The notes: generated from the sequence alone by a model not told the origin. Counted from the first letter of the stretch, positions 33,553 to 42,774 are shown. The stretch is 51,807 nucleotides of DNA from an uncultured Acidimicrobiales bacterium (GCA_937930695.1 CALHCB010000018.1:1-51807); one strand, 5' to 3'. Translations and numbers: made by a program.

Positions 33553-34826
33553 GAGGCCCGCCGGTGGCCCTCATCGTCCTTTTCACGGGGAACGAGTGTG
33601 GGATTGACGCGCTCGAGGACAGTCGCGGCGTCGATGACGCAGCGCCCGATGTCTTCGCGCCCAGGAAGGTCGTACATCACGTCGAGGAGCACCTCTTCGA
33701 GAATTGCGCGCAACCCGCGAGCACCGGTCCCTCGCAGCATTGCCTGATCGGCCACTGCATCGAGGGCCTCAGGTGTGAACTCCAGAAGGACGTCTTCCAT
33801 CTCGAAGAACTTCTGGTACTGCTTGACCAGAGCGTTCTTCGGCTCGACCAGAATCTCGACAAGCGCTTCGCGGCTGAGCTTGGACACCGTGCCGGTCACC
33901 GGAAGGCGACCGACGAACTCAGGGATGAGACCAAACTTGAGCAGGTCCTCGGGAAGGACCGAACCAAAAACATTGGTCACCGCCTTCTCCGTCTCTTCGG
34001 GGATCTCAGAACGGAAGCCGACGGACTTGGTCCCCAGCCGGGTTTCGACGATGTCCTCGATGCCGGCGAAGGCACCACCACAGACGAACAGAATGTTCGT
34101 CGTATCGATCTGAATGAAGTCTTGATGCGGATGCTTGCGCCCACCCTGCGGTGGCACGGAAGCGACCGTTCCTTCAAGAATCTTGAGCAGTGCCTGCTGA
34201 ACGCCCTCACCCGAAACGTCTCGGGTAATCGACGGGTTCTCACTCTTGCGAGCGACCTTGTCGATCTCATCGATGTAAATGATTCCTGTCTCGGCTCGCT
34301 TGACATCGAAGTCCGCAGCCTGAATCAGCTTCAACAGAATGTTCTCGACGTCTTCGCCGACGTAGCCCGCTTCGGTGAGTGCGGTTGCGTCAGCGATAGC
34401 GAACGGAACGTTGAGCATGCGGGCCAAGGTCTGGGCAAGAAAAGTCTTGCCACAGCCGGTCGGCCCGATCATCAAGATGTTCGACTTGGAGAGTTCGACG
34501 TCTTGACCATGCGTCGTGGCGGACTGCGCCCCGTACTGGATGCGCTTGTAGTGGTTGTAGACGGCAACCGACAGCACCTTTTTCGCATCGGCCTGCCCAA
34601 CCACATACTCGTTGAGAAACTCGTAGATCTCACGAGGCTTCGGGAGCTCTTCGAAGGTGACTTCTGTTCCCTCAGCCAGCTCCTCTTCGATGATCTCGTT
34701 GCAAAGATCGATGCATTCGTCGCAGATGTAGACGCCGGGTCCGGCAATCAACTTCTTGACCTGTTTCTGGCTCTTTCCGCAGAAAGAACACTTCAGCAGC
34801 TCGCCACCTTCACCGAACTTTGCCAC
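33549..34826 (-). CDS. clpX: ATP-dependent Clp protease ATP-binding subunit ClpX
   Basis: 425 residues. N-terminal zinc-binding domain with C13, C16, C35 and C38 (CSFC...CDEC), Walker A GPTGCGKT at 121-128, Walker [11 protein letters not shown] and pore loop GYVGEDVE. It unfolds tagged proteins and feeds them to ClpP, encoded just upstream. GTG start with AGGGG 8 nt upstream, which would give independent ribosome entry despite the 19-nt gap. Confidence 0.97.
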   Translation of the reverse strand: MAKFGEGGELLKCSFCGKSQKQVKKLIAGPGVYICDECIDLCNEIIEEELAEGTEVTFEELPKPREIYEFLNEYVVGQADAKKVLSVAVYNHYKRIQYGAQSATTHGQDVELSKSNILMIGPTGCGKTFLAQTLARMLNVPFAIADATALTEAGYVGEDVENILLKLIQAADFDVKRAETGIIYIDEIDKVARKSENPSITRDVSGEGVQQALLKILEGTVASVPPQGGRKHPHQDFIQIDTTNILFVCGGAFAGIEDIVETRLGTKSVGFRSEIPEETEKAVTNVFGSVLPEDLLKFGLIPEFVGRLPVTGTVSKLSREALVEILVEPKNALVKQYQKFFEMEDVLLEFTPEALDAVADQAMLRGTGARGLRAILEEVLLDVMYDLPGREDIGRCVIDAATVLERVNPTLVPREKDDEGHRRAS

Positions 34827-34844
34827 GATGCGTCCCCTGGTCCC

Positions 34845-35525
34845 TCAGCTACCCACGGCCCGGATCGGGCCACTGGTGTCCGTTGCGTTGCGAGTATCGA
34901 TTACCTCGTCGATCACACCGTATTCCTTCGCTTCTGCTGCCGTCATGACAAAGTCGCGATCGGTGTCTTTCTCGATCTTTTCTCGGGTTTGGCCCGTGTG
35001 ATGGGCCAACACGTTCTCGAGCTGGACCTTCATCCGCTCGATCTCGTTTGCTGCGATCTCGAGGTCAGAAACTTGACCCTGGGCACCGGTGTAGGGCTGG
35101 TGCAACAAGATGCGGGCATTGGGAAGTGCCAGGCGTTTGCCAGGCGTTCCCGCTGCGAGCAACACCGCTGCAGCCGATGCGGCCTGTCCGAAACAAATCG
35201 TCGTGATGTCCGGACGGATGTACTGCATCGTGTCGTAGATCGCGAACAGCGCATTGATGTCGCCGCCAGGTGAGTTGACGTACACGCTGATGTCTCGCTC
35301 GGGATTCTCTGACTCAAGATGCAGGAGCTGAGCGCAGATGAGGTTGGCGACCGTGTCATCGATCGGCGTGCCCAGAAAGATGATGTTGTCTTTGAGCAGA
35401 CGAGAGTAGAGATCGAACGCTCGCTCGCCTCGGTTGGTCTGCTCGACCACGGTCGGCACCATGTAGTTGGTGGCGATTGGGTTCACAACTCCGCCGGTCG
35501 GGTTGAAGCTGGAGGGGCGATTCAT
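34845..35525 (-). CDS. clpP: ATP-dependent Clp protease proteolytic subunit ClpP
   Basis: 226 residues. Catalytic triad visible: Ser in FGQAASAAA, His in [11 protein letters not shown], Asp in [13 protein letters not shown] overlaps the trigger factor stop (ATGA). Only one clpP is in this locus, whereas mycobacteria have a clpP1-clpP2 pair; a second copy may lie elsewhere. An internal ATG ([12 protein letters not shown]) could give a shorter form. Confidence 0.96.
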   Translation of the reverse strand: MNRPSSFNPTGGVVNPIATNYMVPTVVEQTNRGERAFDLYSRLLKDNIIFLGTPIDDTVANLICAQLLHLESENPERDISVYVNSPGGDINALFAIYDTMQYIRPDITTICFGQAASAAAVLLAAGTPGKRLALPNARILLHQPYTGAQGQVSDLEIAANEIERMKVQLENVLAHHTGQTREKIEKDTDRDFVMTAAEAKEYGVIDEVIDTRNATDTSGPIRAVGS

Positions 35526-36931
35526 GCGTCGTCTCCTTCGGACTCAGCCGAGTCCGATTCGTCAGGGGTATCAGATTGTGGCTGATCGGAAGCCTCGGGC
35601 TGGGGAGGGTCCTCAGGAAGCTCCAAATCCGCTACGTCGATGGCGTTACCTTCTTCATCGACCACGGTGCTTTGTTCAATCAGCCAGTCGAGTGCCTTGC
35701 TCTTCTGGAGATCTGATCGTACCGCTGAGAGCTGACCGGCGTCGGTGAACTCCTGACGGACATCTTCGACGGTTCGATTGATCTGCTCAGCGACCCTGGT
35801 GAACTCCTCATCGAGCTCATCGTCAGAAACTTCGATGTTCTCGGCGGCCGAAACGGCTCGCAGCGCGAGATCGAGCTTGGCACCGTGACTGGCCTGTTCC
35901 CGCAGCCCAGCAAGGGCGTCGTCACGAGACTGACCGCTGAACTGAAGAAATTGCTCGAAGTCGAGGCCCTGGGCTTGCAGACGCATCGACATGTCCTGCA
36001 CCCGATTCTCGAATTCCATGGTGACGAGTGCCTCGGGGATGTCGTCGTCATCAGCGAGCTCAGCGAGCTTGTCGGCTGCTGCATTGCGGCGAGCCGCAAT
36101 GGCCTGATTGATCTTGCCCTTCGACGCTTGCGACGAGAGGTCATCGCGTAGTTCTTGGAGGGTCTCGAACTCGGAGTTCTCTTTGGCCCACGCATCGTCT
36201 GCAGTCGGCAGGACCGTTTCCTGTACGGCTTTGACGGTGATCTCGAAGTGCAGAGGCTCTTCTTCTTCCTCGTCGGGGTGTGCGGCGTCGAACGACAACT
36301 CATCGCCAACAGCAGCACCCGTGAGCTGCTCGTCCATTTCTGGAACGACAGCTCCCATGCCGATCTGATAGAGGTAATCATCGGCGGTCAATCCATCGAT
36401 CGCTTCGCCCTCGTGGGTCACTGCGATGTCGATCGATACCCGATCACCCTCAGCAGCCGGACGATCTGCGTCCTCCAAGGTTCCGTACTGACCGAGCATC
36501 TGTTCGATCTGATCGTCGATCTCTTCGTCGGCGACGACGGGCGACGGAATCTCGAGCTCGAGTCCCTTGTAGCCAGAGATCTCGATGCTTGGTCGCACCT
36601 CGACCACGGCGTCAAAAACAACTGGGCCAGCATCTTGACCATCGGTGATGTCGATCTCGGGCGGGCCGATGATGTCGACGTCGTGTTCCTTTACGGCCTC
36701 GACGTAGTAGTTCGGCAAGCCGTCTCGGAAGGCTTCCTGCCGAGCGAACTCTGCTCCGATGCGCGCTTCGAGCACTTTGCGCGGCGCCTTACCCGGGCGG
36801 AAGCCCGGAAGGCGTACCTCCTTGGCGAGCTTGCGGAACGCCAGATCGATGTCTTTGTCGAATTCAACTTCTTCGACCTCGACGACCAGCTTGACCTTGT
36901 TGCCCTCGAGGGCTTCCACTGAGGATTTCAC
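35522..36931 (-). CDS. tig: Trigger factor (ribosome-bound chaperone, peptidyl-prolyl isomerase)
   Basis: 469 residues. N-terminal ribosome-docking signature GFRPGKAP at 43-50, then a central FKBP-type PPIase domain ([15 protein letters not shown]) and helical C-terminal arms with a terminal acidic tail (last 30 residues Asp/Glu/Ser/Pro). Start GTG 36931 is set by family homology and by a -10 box 7 nt upstream; the open frame to 37105 is not coding. Heads tig-clpP-clpX-folC. Confidence 0.95.
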   Translation of the reverse strand: MKSSVEALEGNKVKLVVEVEEVEFDKDIDLAFRKLAKEVRLPGFRPGKAPRKVLEARIGAEFARQEAFRDGLPNYYVEAVKEHDVDIIGPPEIDITDGQDAGPVVFDAVVEVRPSIEISGYKGLELEIPSPVVADEEIDDQIEQMLGQYGTLEDADRPAAEGDRVSIDIAVTHEGEAIDGLTADDYLYQIGMGAVVPEMDEQLTGAAVGDELSFDAAHPDEEEEEPLHFEITVKAVQETVLPTADDAWAKENSEFETLQELRDDLSSQASKGKINQAIAARRNAAADKLAELADDDDIPEALVTMEFENRVQDMSMRLQAQGLDFEQFLQFSGQSRDDALAGLREQASHGAKLDLALRAVSAAENIEVSDDELDEEFTRVAEQINRTVEDVRQEFTDAGQLSAVRSDLQKSKALDWLIEQSTVVDEEGNAIDVADLELPEDPPQPEASDQPQSDTPDESDSAESEGDDA

Positions 36932-36938
36932 CGGCAGA

Positions 36939-36944
36939 AGTGTA
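36939..36944 (-). promoter_or_regulatory. -10 box of the tig-clpP-clpX-folC operon, leaderless
   Basis: TACACT on the minus strand, 7 nt before GTG 36931. No Shine-Dalgarno sequence precedes the start. Confidence 0.5.
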
Positions 36945-37060
36945 CCGAGGCCGTCACCATCACCAGTTCTCAATAACGCCGCTTCGCAATTCCCTGTGCT
37001 GGCGCCTCGCGATTCTCGAGAACGAGAGACAAACTGCGTCCCCACCGACCAGTCGTCCGC

Positions 37061-37066
37061 TACCCT
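37061..37066 (+). promoter_or_regulatory. -10 box of tRNA-Pro
   Basis: TACCCT, 11 nt before the mature 5' end of the tRNA. It matches the TAnnnT form of the -10 boxes seen before protein genes in this window. Confidence 0.45.
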
Positions 37067-37077
37067 CAACGTCGATC

Positions 37078-37151
37078 CGGGATGTGGCGCAGGTTGGTAG
37101 CGCACCTGCTTTGGGAGCAGGGGGTCGTGAGTTCAAATCTCACCATCCCGA
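37078..37151 (+). tRNA. tRNA-Pro (anticodon TGG)
   Basis: Full cloverleaf: a 7-bp acceptor stem CGGGATG/CATCCCG, D-arm with GGTTGGTA, anticodon stem CCTGC/GCAGG with loop TTTGGGA giving anticodon TGG, T-arm with GTTCAAATC and discriminator A. The 3' CCA is not encoded. Confidence 0.97.
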
Positions 37152-37273
37152 CAACAACACGTTGGTGCAACGCATCACTTGTGTGGCTGGCAACCACGAA
37201 AAACTGCCACAACCTCAACAGGTTGGCTGCCGCCATCGCGATCGGCGCCGGAACGCCTCACCGCTTCGGAATC

Positions 37274-37885
37274 TCAACGTCCTGACGTGAGCGGCTGCTG
37301 GGGTTGCCTGATCATTGGCGTCATGACTGGTCCATCCGGCAACCGGACCTCCACGACAGCACGAAAACCGTGGCGTTCGTAGAGCGAAATATTTCGTGGA
37401 TTGCTCGACTCGAGATAGGCGCAGACGCGTTCTGCATCACAGACATCGAGGATTCTGCTGAGCAGCGCTGCGCCATAGCCATGGCCTCTTGAGTCCGGAT
37501 CAACACCGATCGTGGAGAGATAGAAGTGAGGTTCTTCGGGATGAAAATCTGTCGCTTCTCGCAACGCAACGAGCACGGACTCGGCCCGCTTTGGCCCAAC
37601 TTCGTCAGACAACACGCCGAAGAGCTCCATACCGGCTGCATCATCGAACAACGCACAATCAGGTGGAGCCCACAGAGCGGCTCCTGCTCCTGTGGCCAGT
37701 TCGTAGGCGTGACCTACTGAGATCGACCGTTCGCAAATGATACGCATGAAGGCTGCAAGAGGCCGGGCTGGATCCGATGCTCCTTGGAACATCCACGTCA
37801 TGACAGGATCCTCAGCGAAGGCCCTGGCCAAGATTTCGCTGACACGTCCTGCCTGAGATCGGACTACATGTCGTGTCGCGGTCAC
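37274..37885 (-). CDS. GNAT-family N-acetyltransferase
   Basis: 203 residues. Acetyl-CoA-binding motif A is YLSTIGVDPDSRGHGYGAALL (V..xxRGxGxG), and motif B is LESSNPRNISLYERHGFR. Substrate unknown. GTG 37885 has a -10 box TAGGGT 6 nt before it. A related enzyme type (puromycin-acetyltransferase-like GNATs) often looks like this. Confidence 0.88.
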   Translation of the reverse strand: MTATRHVVRSQAGRVSEILARAFAEDPVMTWMFQGASDPARPLAAFMRIICERSISVGHAYELATGAGAALWAPPDCALFDDAAGMELFGVLSDEVGPKRAESVLVALREATDFHPEEPHFYLSTIGVDPDSRGHGYGAALLSRILDVCDAERVCAYLESSNPRNISLYERHGFRAVVEVRLPDGPVMTPMIRQPQQPLTSGR

Positions 37886-37891
37886 CCAGCA

Positions 37892-37897
37892 ACCCTA
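37892..37897 (-). promoter_or_regulatory. -10 box of the GNAT gene, leaderless
   Basis: TAGGGT on the minus strand, 6 nt before GTG 37885. It lies inside the post-CHAT remnant sequence. Confidence 0.5.
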
Positions 37898-37977
37898 AAG
37901 GCTCCGCAGAATGGGCACGAACCAGCACGCTGAGGAGATCTCTGGCCACGGCAGGGGTGGCGCCGCCGATGAGCCCC

Positions 37978-38024
37978 CGCAACCACCACAGCCTCGTTGG
38001 CTCATCGGCAACAAGCAGACGTTA
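37978..38024. repeat. Direct repeat flanking CHAT gene, copy 1
   Basis: A 47-nt segment that matches 40895-40942 at 41 of 48 aligned positions (one gap), beginning with 22 identical bases (37978-37999, CGCAACCACCACAGCCTCG...). Same orientation, about 2.9 kb apart. Confidence 0.75.
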
Positions 38025-40784
38025 TCCGACGCCCTGTGCACCTGGTGGACCAGGCGCTCGGTGCATGTGCGCCAACTCTCGATCCGGCCCGCCGATGTAC
38101 GCAATCGACGACCATTGACGGAGATCGATGGACTGCGCAGCGAAATCCAACTGTGTACGCCGCAATGCCTCCGCCGGTCCGCGAACAGCCAGATGCCGGT
38201 GCAATTGCACCATGAAATCGAGTGTTCGCTCATCATCAACCTCTGAAAGTGAGGCGATCACTCCCCCGGCTCCGGCTGCCAGAAGCGCCCGAGGGAGCCC
38301 GAGTTGTTCCAACCCTCGTCCAGACTGCTGGCCCGTTTCACAGCCGCTCAAGACCACGATTTGACCATCAAGACGCCAGCCGCTCAACTCCGAAATTGTC
38401 AACCATCCGTCGGCCAACCGCAGCCCGTTGAACCAAGGCTCATCCGGTCGAGCAACGCCGTGTGACGCGATGTGCAAGACATCGAACGCTGCTGCTCGCT
38501 CCCGCACCTTGGCGACGGTTGCATCCCGTCCGATGAGAAGGTCGCCTCCCACCAGCCGAGCGATCTGACGCGCTTCGACTTCGGTGAACTCCAGCCCAGG
38601 CGATGACACTCCGACGGCCAATGTGGCCCGACCCATTCGAGCGCGACCACCTACCCAAGCGGCAACTGACGTCGACGGTGCGGTGCATATCGCCATACGT
38701 TCTGCCAGATGCCCGTCGCTGCTGCGCATTGCAGCGAATGGCAAGTCTGCGAACCCCACCGGCGGCACGACGACAATCTGGGCATCCGTTGCGGCTTGCC
38801 ACTCGTCACTGAACTCGCGGTGATCAGAGTCCACCATGCGGCGAACGAGTAAATCGAATAGCCGCCGGAGAATTGTGTTGGTAATCGCATCGAGCATCTC
38901 GCGATGTGCCACCAATGCTGGTGCTTCGCTTCGCCCTCGTTGCAACGCAAGATCGAGCCGAAGATCTTCGAGTTCACCGCAGGTCGTCAGCTCCCGGACA
39001 AGACGCGTCTGGCCCGAGCCGGACCGAACAAGGCCAAAGATTTCTTCCTCGAAGATCCCATACACCAGGCTGGGGCTCGTGCCGAGCGAATGACCCTCAC
39101 CGACATTCCGAGCGGCGGGTGCAGCGGCAAGCTCGAGACTCCCCGACGGCAGAAGGAATTCGAGTTCCTTTGCCCGCTCGTGCAGAACTGCCTGGGTCGC
39201 GGCGTCGGATCGAGGCATTTCGGTGTAGATCGCCCCGAGTTCACCGGAGACCGCTGGCCACGTCGAAGGTCGGACACTCCCTTCGATGCGCTCTCGCAGC
39301 GTGACAGCGTAGGAATCCTCGAGAAGCTCGAAGAGCTCATCGGTCAACTCGAGCTCGAGCAGCACGCCAGTCATTTGCTCAACGACCCGCCGATGATCGA
39401 ATCCATGATGGATCCGAAGGCGTTCATCAGGGATCGATGCCCGCAGGCGGCGCACGACCGCCATTGCTTCGACGAGGGCCTCCCGAGCTGCCTCAAGGTT
39501 CCCTCGTTCGAACTCATATTCACCACGCCTGCATCGAATTCGCCACAACAAGTGAGGGGCGGAACAGCGAGTGATGAGATCCTCTGCCTCCCGAAGCAAG
39601 GCTTCGGTCGTCGGCGGCTGCGACGTCGACAACCGCAAAAGGCAGAGGCGAACTCGATCAAGGGGCGTACCAGCCGCATCGATCACACTGGCTGCCTGAT
39701 CGAAGAGTGCGGTGTCATCATCAGGAACCAATTCGTGCAAGCGAAGAACCGATCGAGCGCCCGCAAGCTCGTTGCCCGAGGCGACAAGCAACGCAGATGC
39801 GTGGCGGAATCGACGCTGCGCCTCGTGCGGGTCGCTATCCGCTGCAAGTTCTCCCGACAGCGTGAGCGCATTGGCTTTGTCGTTGAGTAGCGACGATGTC
39901 ACGATGTACGGGAGCGTCTCCTCCAGGACCTCACGAGCTTCGTCTTCGGCTCCGATCAGGTAGTACGCCTCAGCCAAGACCACACGAGCCGTACTCTCGT
40001 CGAAAGGCCGGAAGAGCGGGGTCCTCGCTGCGGTCTGGCGATGCTTGATCTCCAGTCGGAGCGACAATTCGCCAATCATCTCGAGACAGTCTTCGAACTC
40101 ACCGACCGCAGCGTGAGCCTTCGCACGGTAAATGAAGGTCCGCGTAATCCAACCGGCGGCCTCTCGCCGCTGAAAAACCGATGCTGCGTTCTCGAGCTCG
40201 ACCAACGCCCGACGCGGATGACCCATGGTGATCAGGATGATCCCGAGGTTGGCACGAGACTGGGCCGCCAACAGTTCGGTCTCTGGTGCATCGACCCTGG
40301 CAAGAAACGCATGCGTTGCCTCGATGGCTTCGGGATAGCGGCCAAGCTGCCCCAGCAAGAACGCGATATTGCCATCCAACCGAAGCCCCATCTCTTCGAT
40401 CTCGCCAGACACTGGTTGACCCAGCGCCATGGTGTCGATCAGGCGCTTGCCTTCGTGCGCTAGATCAAGCGCCTCGAGCGCACGATTCATCCAGGCGAAC
40501 ATGGCGACTCGTCCGTTGAGCGACGCCAAGCGGAGGAAGTCGTCATCAGCGTGCTCGCCGCACCGAGCCACTTCCTGGAGCTGACGTTCCCCAGCCTCCA
40601 TCCGACCGGTCTCAAGCAAGACTCGGCTCAGGTGATATCGAGCGCGTCCTTCCTCCTCGAACGCCTCGTGCTCGAACGCAACCCGAACAAGCAGATGGAG
40701 ATCAACCTCTGCGGCGGCCAGATCGAGATGCGTTCTCCTGGCGACCTCTGCGAGGCGCCCCCGCAAATCTGATGGCCCAATCAC
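38022..40784 (-). CDS. TPR-CHAT domain protein (caspase-like peptidase)
   Basis: 920 residues. Residues 1 to about 500 are tetratricopeptide-like helical repeats (for example EARYHLSRVLLETGRMEAGE, ANLGIILITMGHPRRALVEL). A C-terminal CHAT (caspase HetF-associated with TPRs) domain at about 600-900 has the catalytic dyad H775 (LHIASHG) and C815 (LSGCETG). CHAT peptidases cleave partner proteins when the sensor domain is triggered. Upstream on the same strand are a tiny ORF, a small regulatory-like protein and a sigma-70 factor, so signalling rather than housekeeping proteolysis is likely. Starts 38 nt after the tiny ORF. Flanked by a direct repeat. Confidence 0.88.
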   Translation of the reverse strand: MIGPSDLRGRLAEVARRTHLDLAAAEVDLHLLVRVAFEHEAFEEEGRARYHLSRVLLETGRMEAGERQLQEVARCGEHADDDFLRLASLNGRVAMFAWMNRALEALDLAHEGKRLIDTMALGQPVSGEIEEMGLRLDGNIAFLLGQLGRYPEAIEATHAFLARVDAPETELLAAQSRANLGIILITMGHPRRALVELENAASVFQRREAAGWITRTFIYRAKAHAAVGEFEDCLEMIGELSLRLEIKHRQTAARTPLFRPFDESTARVVLAEAYYLIGAEDEAREVLEETLPYIVTSSLLNDKANALTLSGELAADSDPHEAQRRFRHASALLVASGNELAGARSVLRLHELVPDDDTALFDQAASVIDAAGTPLDRVRLCLLRLSTSQPPTTEALLREAEDLITRCSAPHLLWRIRCRRGEYEFERGNLEAAREALVEAMAVVRRLRASIPDERLRIHHGFDHRRVVEQMTGVLLELELTDELFELLEDSYAVTLRERIEGSVRPSTWPAVSGELGAIYTEMPRSDAATQAVLHERAKELEFLLPSGSLELAAAPAARNVGEGHSLGTSPSLVYGIFEEEIFGLVRSGSGQTRLVRELTTCGELEDLRLDLALQRGRSEAPALVAHREMLDAITNTILRRLFDLLVRRMVDSDHREFSDEWQAATDAQIVVVPPVGFADLPFAAMRSSDGHLAERMAICTAPSTSVAAWVGGRARMGRATLAVGVSSPGLEFTEVEARQIARLVGGDLLIGRDATVAKVRERAAAFDVLHIASHGVARPDEPWFNGLRLADGWLTISELSGWRLDGQIVVLSGCETGQQSGRGLEQLGLPRALLAAGAGGVIASLSEVDDERTLDFMVQLHRHLAVRGPAEALRRTQLDFAAQSIDLRQWSSIAYIGGPDRELAHMHRAPGPPGAQGVG

Positions 40785-40821
40785 GAGTCACGGCCTTTGA
40801 CGATGAGCGAGCGGCCGGCCC

Positions 40822-40998
40822 TCAAGGCGAAAAACCTTGGTGCCCATGTATTTCTCCGAGCTCGTCGGACACAGGTACATCACCGGCGAGACGACGCAAC
40901 CACCACAGCCTCGTTGACTCGCCGGCGACAGCCAGAACGTTAGCTCCCAGGAGTCGACTTGAAACCACCAATTGCGCTCCGTGGGGTTTCACGCGCAC
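40822..40998 (-). CDS. Small ORF upstream of CHAT gene (RLWWLRRL protein)
   Basis: 58 residues from GTG 40998 (GTG 40992 and an ATG at 41055, overlapping the upstream gene, are alternatives). It includes HGAQLVVSSRLLGANVLAVAG then ESTRLWWLRRLAGD. The RLWWLR stretch recurs after the CHAT stop. It lies in operon-like spacing: 19 nt after the regulatory-like gene and 38 nt before CHAT. Family not recognised; a possible substrate or partner of the CHAT protein, by position only. Confidence 0.45.
   Translation of the reverse strand: MRVKPHGAQLVVSSRLLGANVLAVAGESTRLWWLRRLAGDVPVSDELGEIHGHQGFSP
40895..40942. repeat. Direct repeat flanking CHAT gene, copy 2
   Basis: The partner of 37978-38024. On the minus strand it encodes the NVLAVAGESTRLWWLR part of the small ORF. 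Identity is highest in the TRLWWLR codons. Confidence 0.75.
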
Positions 40999-41017
40999 CG
41001 GCCGAAACACGGCAGGT

Positions 41018-41500
41018 TCAAGCGATCGTGAGGTCTGCGAGCAGCAAGGCCCCATCGCAACTCACCGCGAGCTCACACTCGCCAGGTGCAACGTCGTTGA
41101 ACCGAAACTCTCCCATCGGACCAACGACGTCGGTATGCGCAGGAGAGGACCAGAGACTGGCGATGCAGTCCTGAAATGGCGCATCCTGTCCGAACACTCC
41201 GTCACCCAGGAGCACCAGGCCTCGGATATCCGTCTTGCCATCGGCGCCCTGAATCAGATCCAGAGCGATGTCCGCTTGCCGACCCGCAAACGTCAACAGT
41301 CGTTGAGGCTTGCCGACACTGCTACTGCCCCGTGTCCGCGTCAACCCGGGCGATGAAACGGGTTCGAGACGTTCGACATCGCGAACCGTGCGAACCTCAA
41401 AGAGGTCGAGCGCCTTCTTGGTCACGACCGCCGGAACCGAAATGGCATCAAGCGACTCAAGATCCAGGAAGCGGGGTCGGCGTGGATTTGGAGTTCTCAT
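41018..41500 (-). CDS. Small protein with carboxypeptidase-regulatory-like C-terminus
   Basis: 160 residues. The middle has PQRLLTFAGRQADIALDLI followed by a beta-rich part whose end, DVVGPMGEFRFNDVAPGECELAV, fits a carboxypeptidase regulatory-like (Ig-fold) domain. In other actinobacteria, proteins of this make-up tend to accompany ECF-like sigma factors and CHAT genes (my recollection, to be verified). No signal peptide or membrane helix is seen. ATG 41500 overlaps the sigma stop (ATGA), which fixes the start and implies translational coupling. Confidence 0.6.
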   Translation of the reverse strand: MRTPNPRRPRFLDLESLDAISVPAVVTKKALDLFEVRTVRDVERLEPVSSPGLTRTRGSSSVGKPQRLLTFAGRQADIALDLIQGADGKTDIRGLVLLGDGVFGQDAPFQDCIASLWSSPAHTDVVGPMGEFRFNDVAPGECELAVSCDGALLLADLTIA

Positions 41501-42162
41501 GCAGGTACGTCCAGAAGTTGAGCCAACTTTTGCAAACACCGCTGGCGGGAGGGGCCAACGCTCCCGATCGGTCTGCCGAGCAGATCGGCGATCTCCTCAT
41601 AACTTGGTTCGTTCGGGTCAAGAAAGAGCGCAATCAGCAGTGACCGACAGGGCTCCTCCAGCAACTCGACCGCATCGATCATCGCCGCTTCCTCGACCAA
41701 CTGATCCATCGAGTCCACCGCACCCGGCGCAGCGACGTCCGTAGTGTGCATGAGATCGGCCGAACGCTCGACCCGCAAGAGATCGAGACGACGCCATGTC
41801 ATGCGACGGGCCACGGTCATGAGCCAATAGGCCAGACGTTCTGGTTCACGGATATGTCCGATTTGGGCAAGCAGGGCACCGAAGACCGACTGAACAACGT
41901 CGCTCGAATCATCCTCGGAGAGACCACTTCGAATGGGGATCGAATACACCAACCGTTCATAGCGATGCACGACCTCAGCCCAGGCGGCACCGTCGCCAGC
42001 GACGCACCGCTGGACAAGCACGTTGACGTGCGTTCGAGTGGACCCTTCGCGAACATCTACTCCCCAGAGCGACAAGGGCTCCAAGCTATTCCGACAGGCA
42101 CGAGCAAACAACCACCATGGGAGTAGCTGTTTGAACAGCCAACTCGTCGCGCATCGTGGCAA
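41497..42162 (-). CDS. Sigma-70 family (ECF-like) RNA polymerase sigma factor
   Basis: Up to 221 residues. Region 2: LVQRCVAGDGAAWAEVVHRY, SDVVQSVFGALL and YWLMTVARRM. Region 4 has EPSYEEIADLLGRPIGSVGPSR as helix-turn-helix. The start is uncertain: TTG 42162 gives a Trp-rich 40-residue extension that is probably not translated, and the true start may be GTG 42021 or nearby. No anti-sigma gene is adjacent; the overlapping small regulatory-like gene and CHAT are its obvious partners. Confidence 0.82.
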   Translation of the reverse strand: MPRCATSWLFKQLLPWWLFARACRNSLEPLSLWGVDVREGSTRTHVNVLVQRCVAGDGAAWAEVVHRYERLVYSIPIRSGLSEDDSSDVVQSVFGALLAQIGHIREPERLAYWLMTVARRMTWRRLDLLRVERSADLMHTTDVAAPGAVDSMDQLVEEAAMIDAVELLEEPCRSLLIALFLDPNEPSYEEIADLLGRPIGSVGPSRQRCLQKLAQLLDVPA

Positions 42163-42177
42163 CCTCGCCGGCGTTCC

Positions 42178-42750
42178 TCACGGCCAAAGCACGTAGAACG
42201 CGAGCAGAGGTTCCTCCCCAGCAATCGCACTGTGGAGATCCGCCCGGTTGTTGACCACGATGCTTCCCGGCTCGACCGGCACGAAGTCTTCCGCTCCCCC
42301 AAACCGCCAGGATCCCGTCCCAGAAAGCACGAGGTACGCCTCGGCCGGCGCGTGACGATGCAATGGGTATTGAGATCCAGGGCGTACCAGCATCAGCCCC
42401 GCTTGGGTTGCGTCGAGTCCGAGCAGCGGGCCGAAGACACAAAGACCGAGGTCGCGCCCATCATCGTCCGAACGGGTGGTCGGTTCCCACGGAAGCGCTC
42501 CGGCCATTGCCCCAACGGAGCGTCCGAGTTCGGAGAGCACTCCGTCGTCGAGGGAGTCGACGACGGATTGCGACGTGCCCTGGGGTGGCAGTTCGGCAAC
42601 ATTTCGCTCCGCTGCGAATCGCGTCAAACCACTGAGGACGTCTTGCCGAAGCGGACTTGGAAGCAATGCCGCCCGGGCGAGCAATCTCGCGACCCACTCG
42701 TCGATGCACACATCGAGCGCGTTCGCTTGGACATTTCCCGCTCTCGGCAT
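42178..42750 (-). CDS. Cupin protein, dimethylsulfoniopropionate (DMSP) lyase-like
   Basis: 190 residues. The C-terminal half is one cupin barrel with a perfect motif 1, G-x5-H-x-H-x3-E-x6-G (H131, H133, E137, G125 to G144), Tyr at 139, and H173 in the second motif (ADLHSA). This H-x-H-x3-E-x-Y arrangement and the C-terminal LLAFYVLW resemble the DddL/DddQ-type DMSP lyase family, which splits DMSP to acrylate and dimethyl sulfide. Other cupins are possible, so activity is unproven. The gene lies 15 bp before the sigma factor and may be cotranscribed with it. Confidence 0.6.
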   Translation of the reverse strand: MPRAGNVQANALDVCIDEWVARLLARAALLPSPLRQDVLSGLTRFAAERNVAELPPQGTSQSVVDSLDDGVLSELGRSVGAMAGALPWEPTTRSDDDGRDLGLCVFGPLLGLDATQAGLMLVRPGSQYPLHRHAPAEAYLVLSGTGSWRFGGAEDFVPVEPGSIVVNNRADLHSAIAGEEPLLAFYVLWP

Positions 42751-42774
42751 GACGAAAGATTGCCACGGACTTGG

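Larger units (their letters stand above)
37886..38024 (-). pseudogene. Remnant reading frame after the CHAT stop, similar to the small ORF before CHAT
   Basis: Directly after the CHAT TAA stop (38022-38024), the same frame stays open and encodes LLVADEPTRLWWLRGLIGG and onward. This resembles LAVAGESTRLWWLRRLAGD encoded by the small ORF at 40822-40998, before the CHAT gene. No convincing start codon exists, so it looks like the remains of a duplicated gene end, or an extension cut off by the stop. Confidence 0.4.

Noticed and set aside
33480..35273. Plus-strand frame of 597 codons across folC, clpX and clpP
   Set aside because: Entirely antisense to three well-conserved genes. The frame is long only because of GC skew.
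37078..37151. tRNA-Pro as an integration site for a mobile element
   Set aside because: No integrase and no repeated tRNA 3' end were found nearby. The neighbouring GNAT gene looks native.
37895..38239. Minus-strand 114-codon frame with many Cys and Trp, near the end of CHAT
   Set aside because: It is out of frame with CHAT and largely overlaps it. The composition is unlike a real protein.
42086..42154. 22-codon ORF with GAGG 8 nt upstream, overlapping the sigma factor start
   Set aside because: It could be a leader peptide, but no conserved feature supports it, and it may only reflect chance pairing of a ribosome-binding-like sequence.
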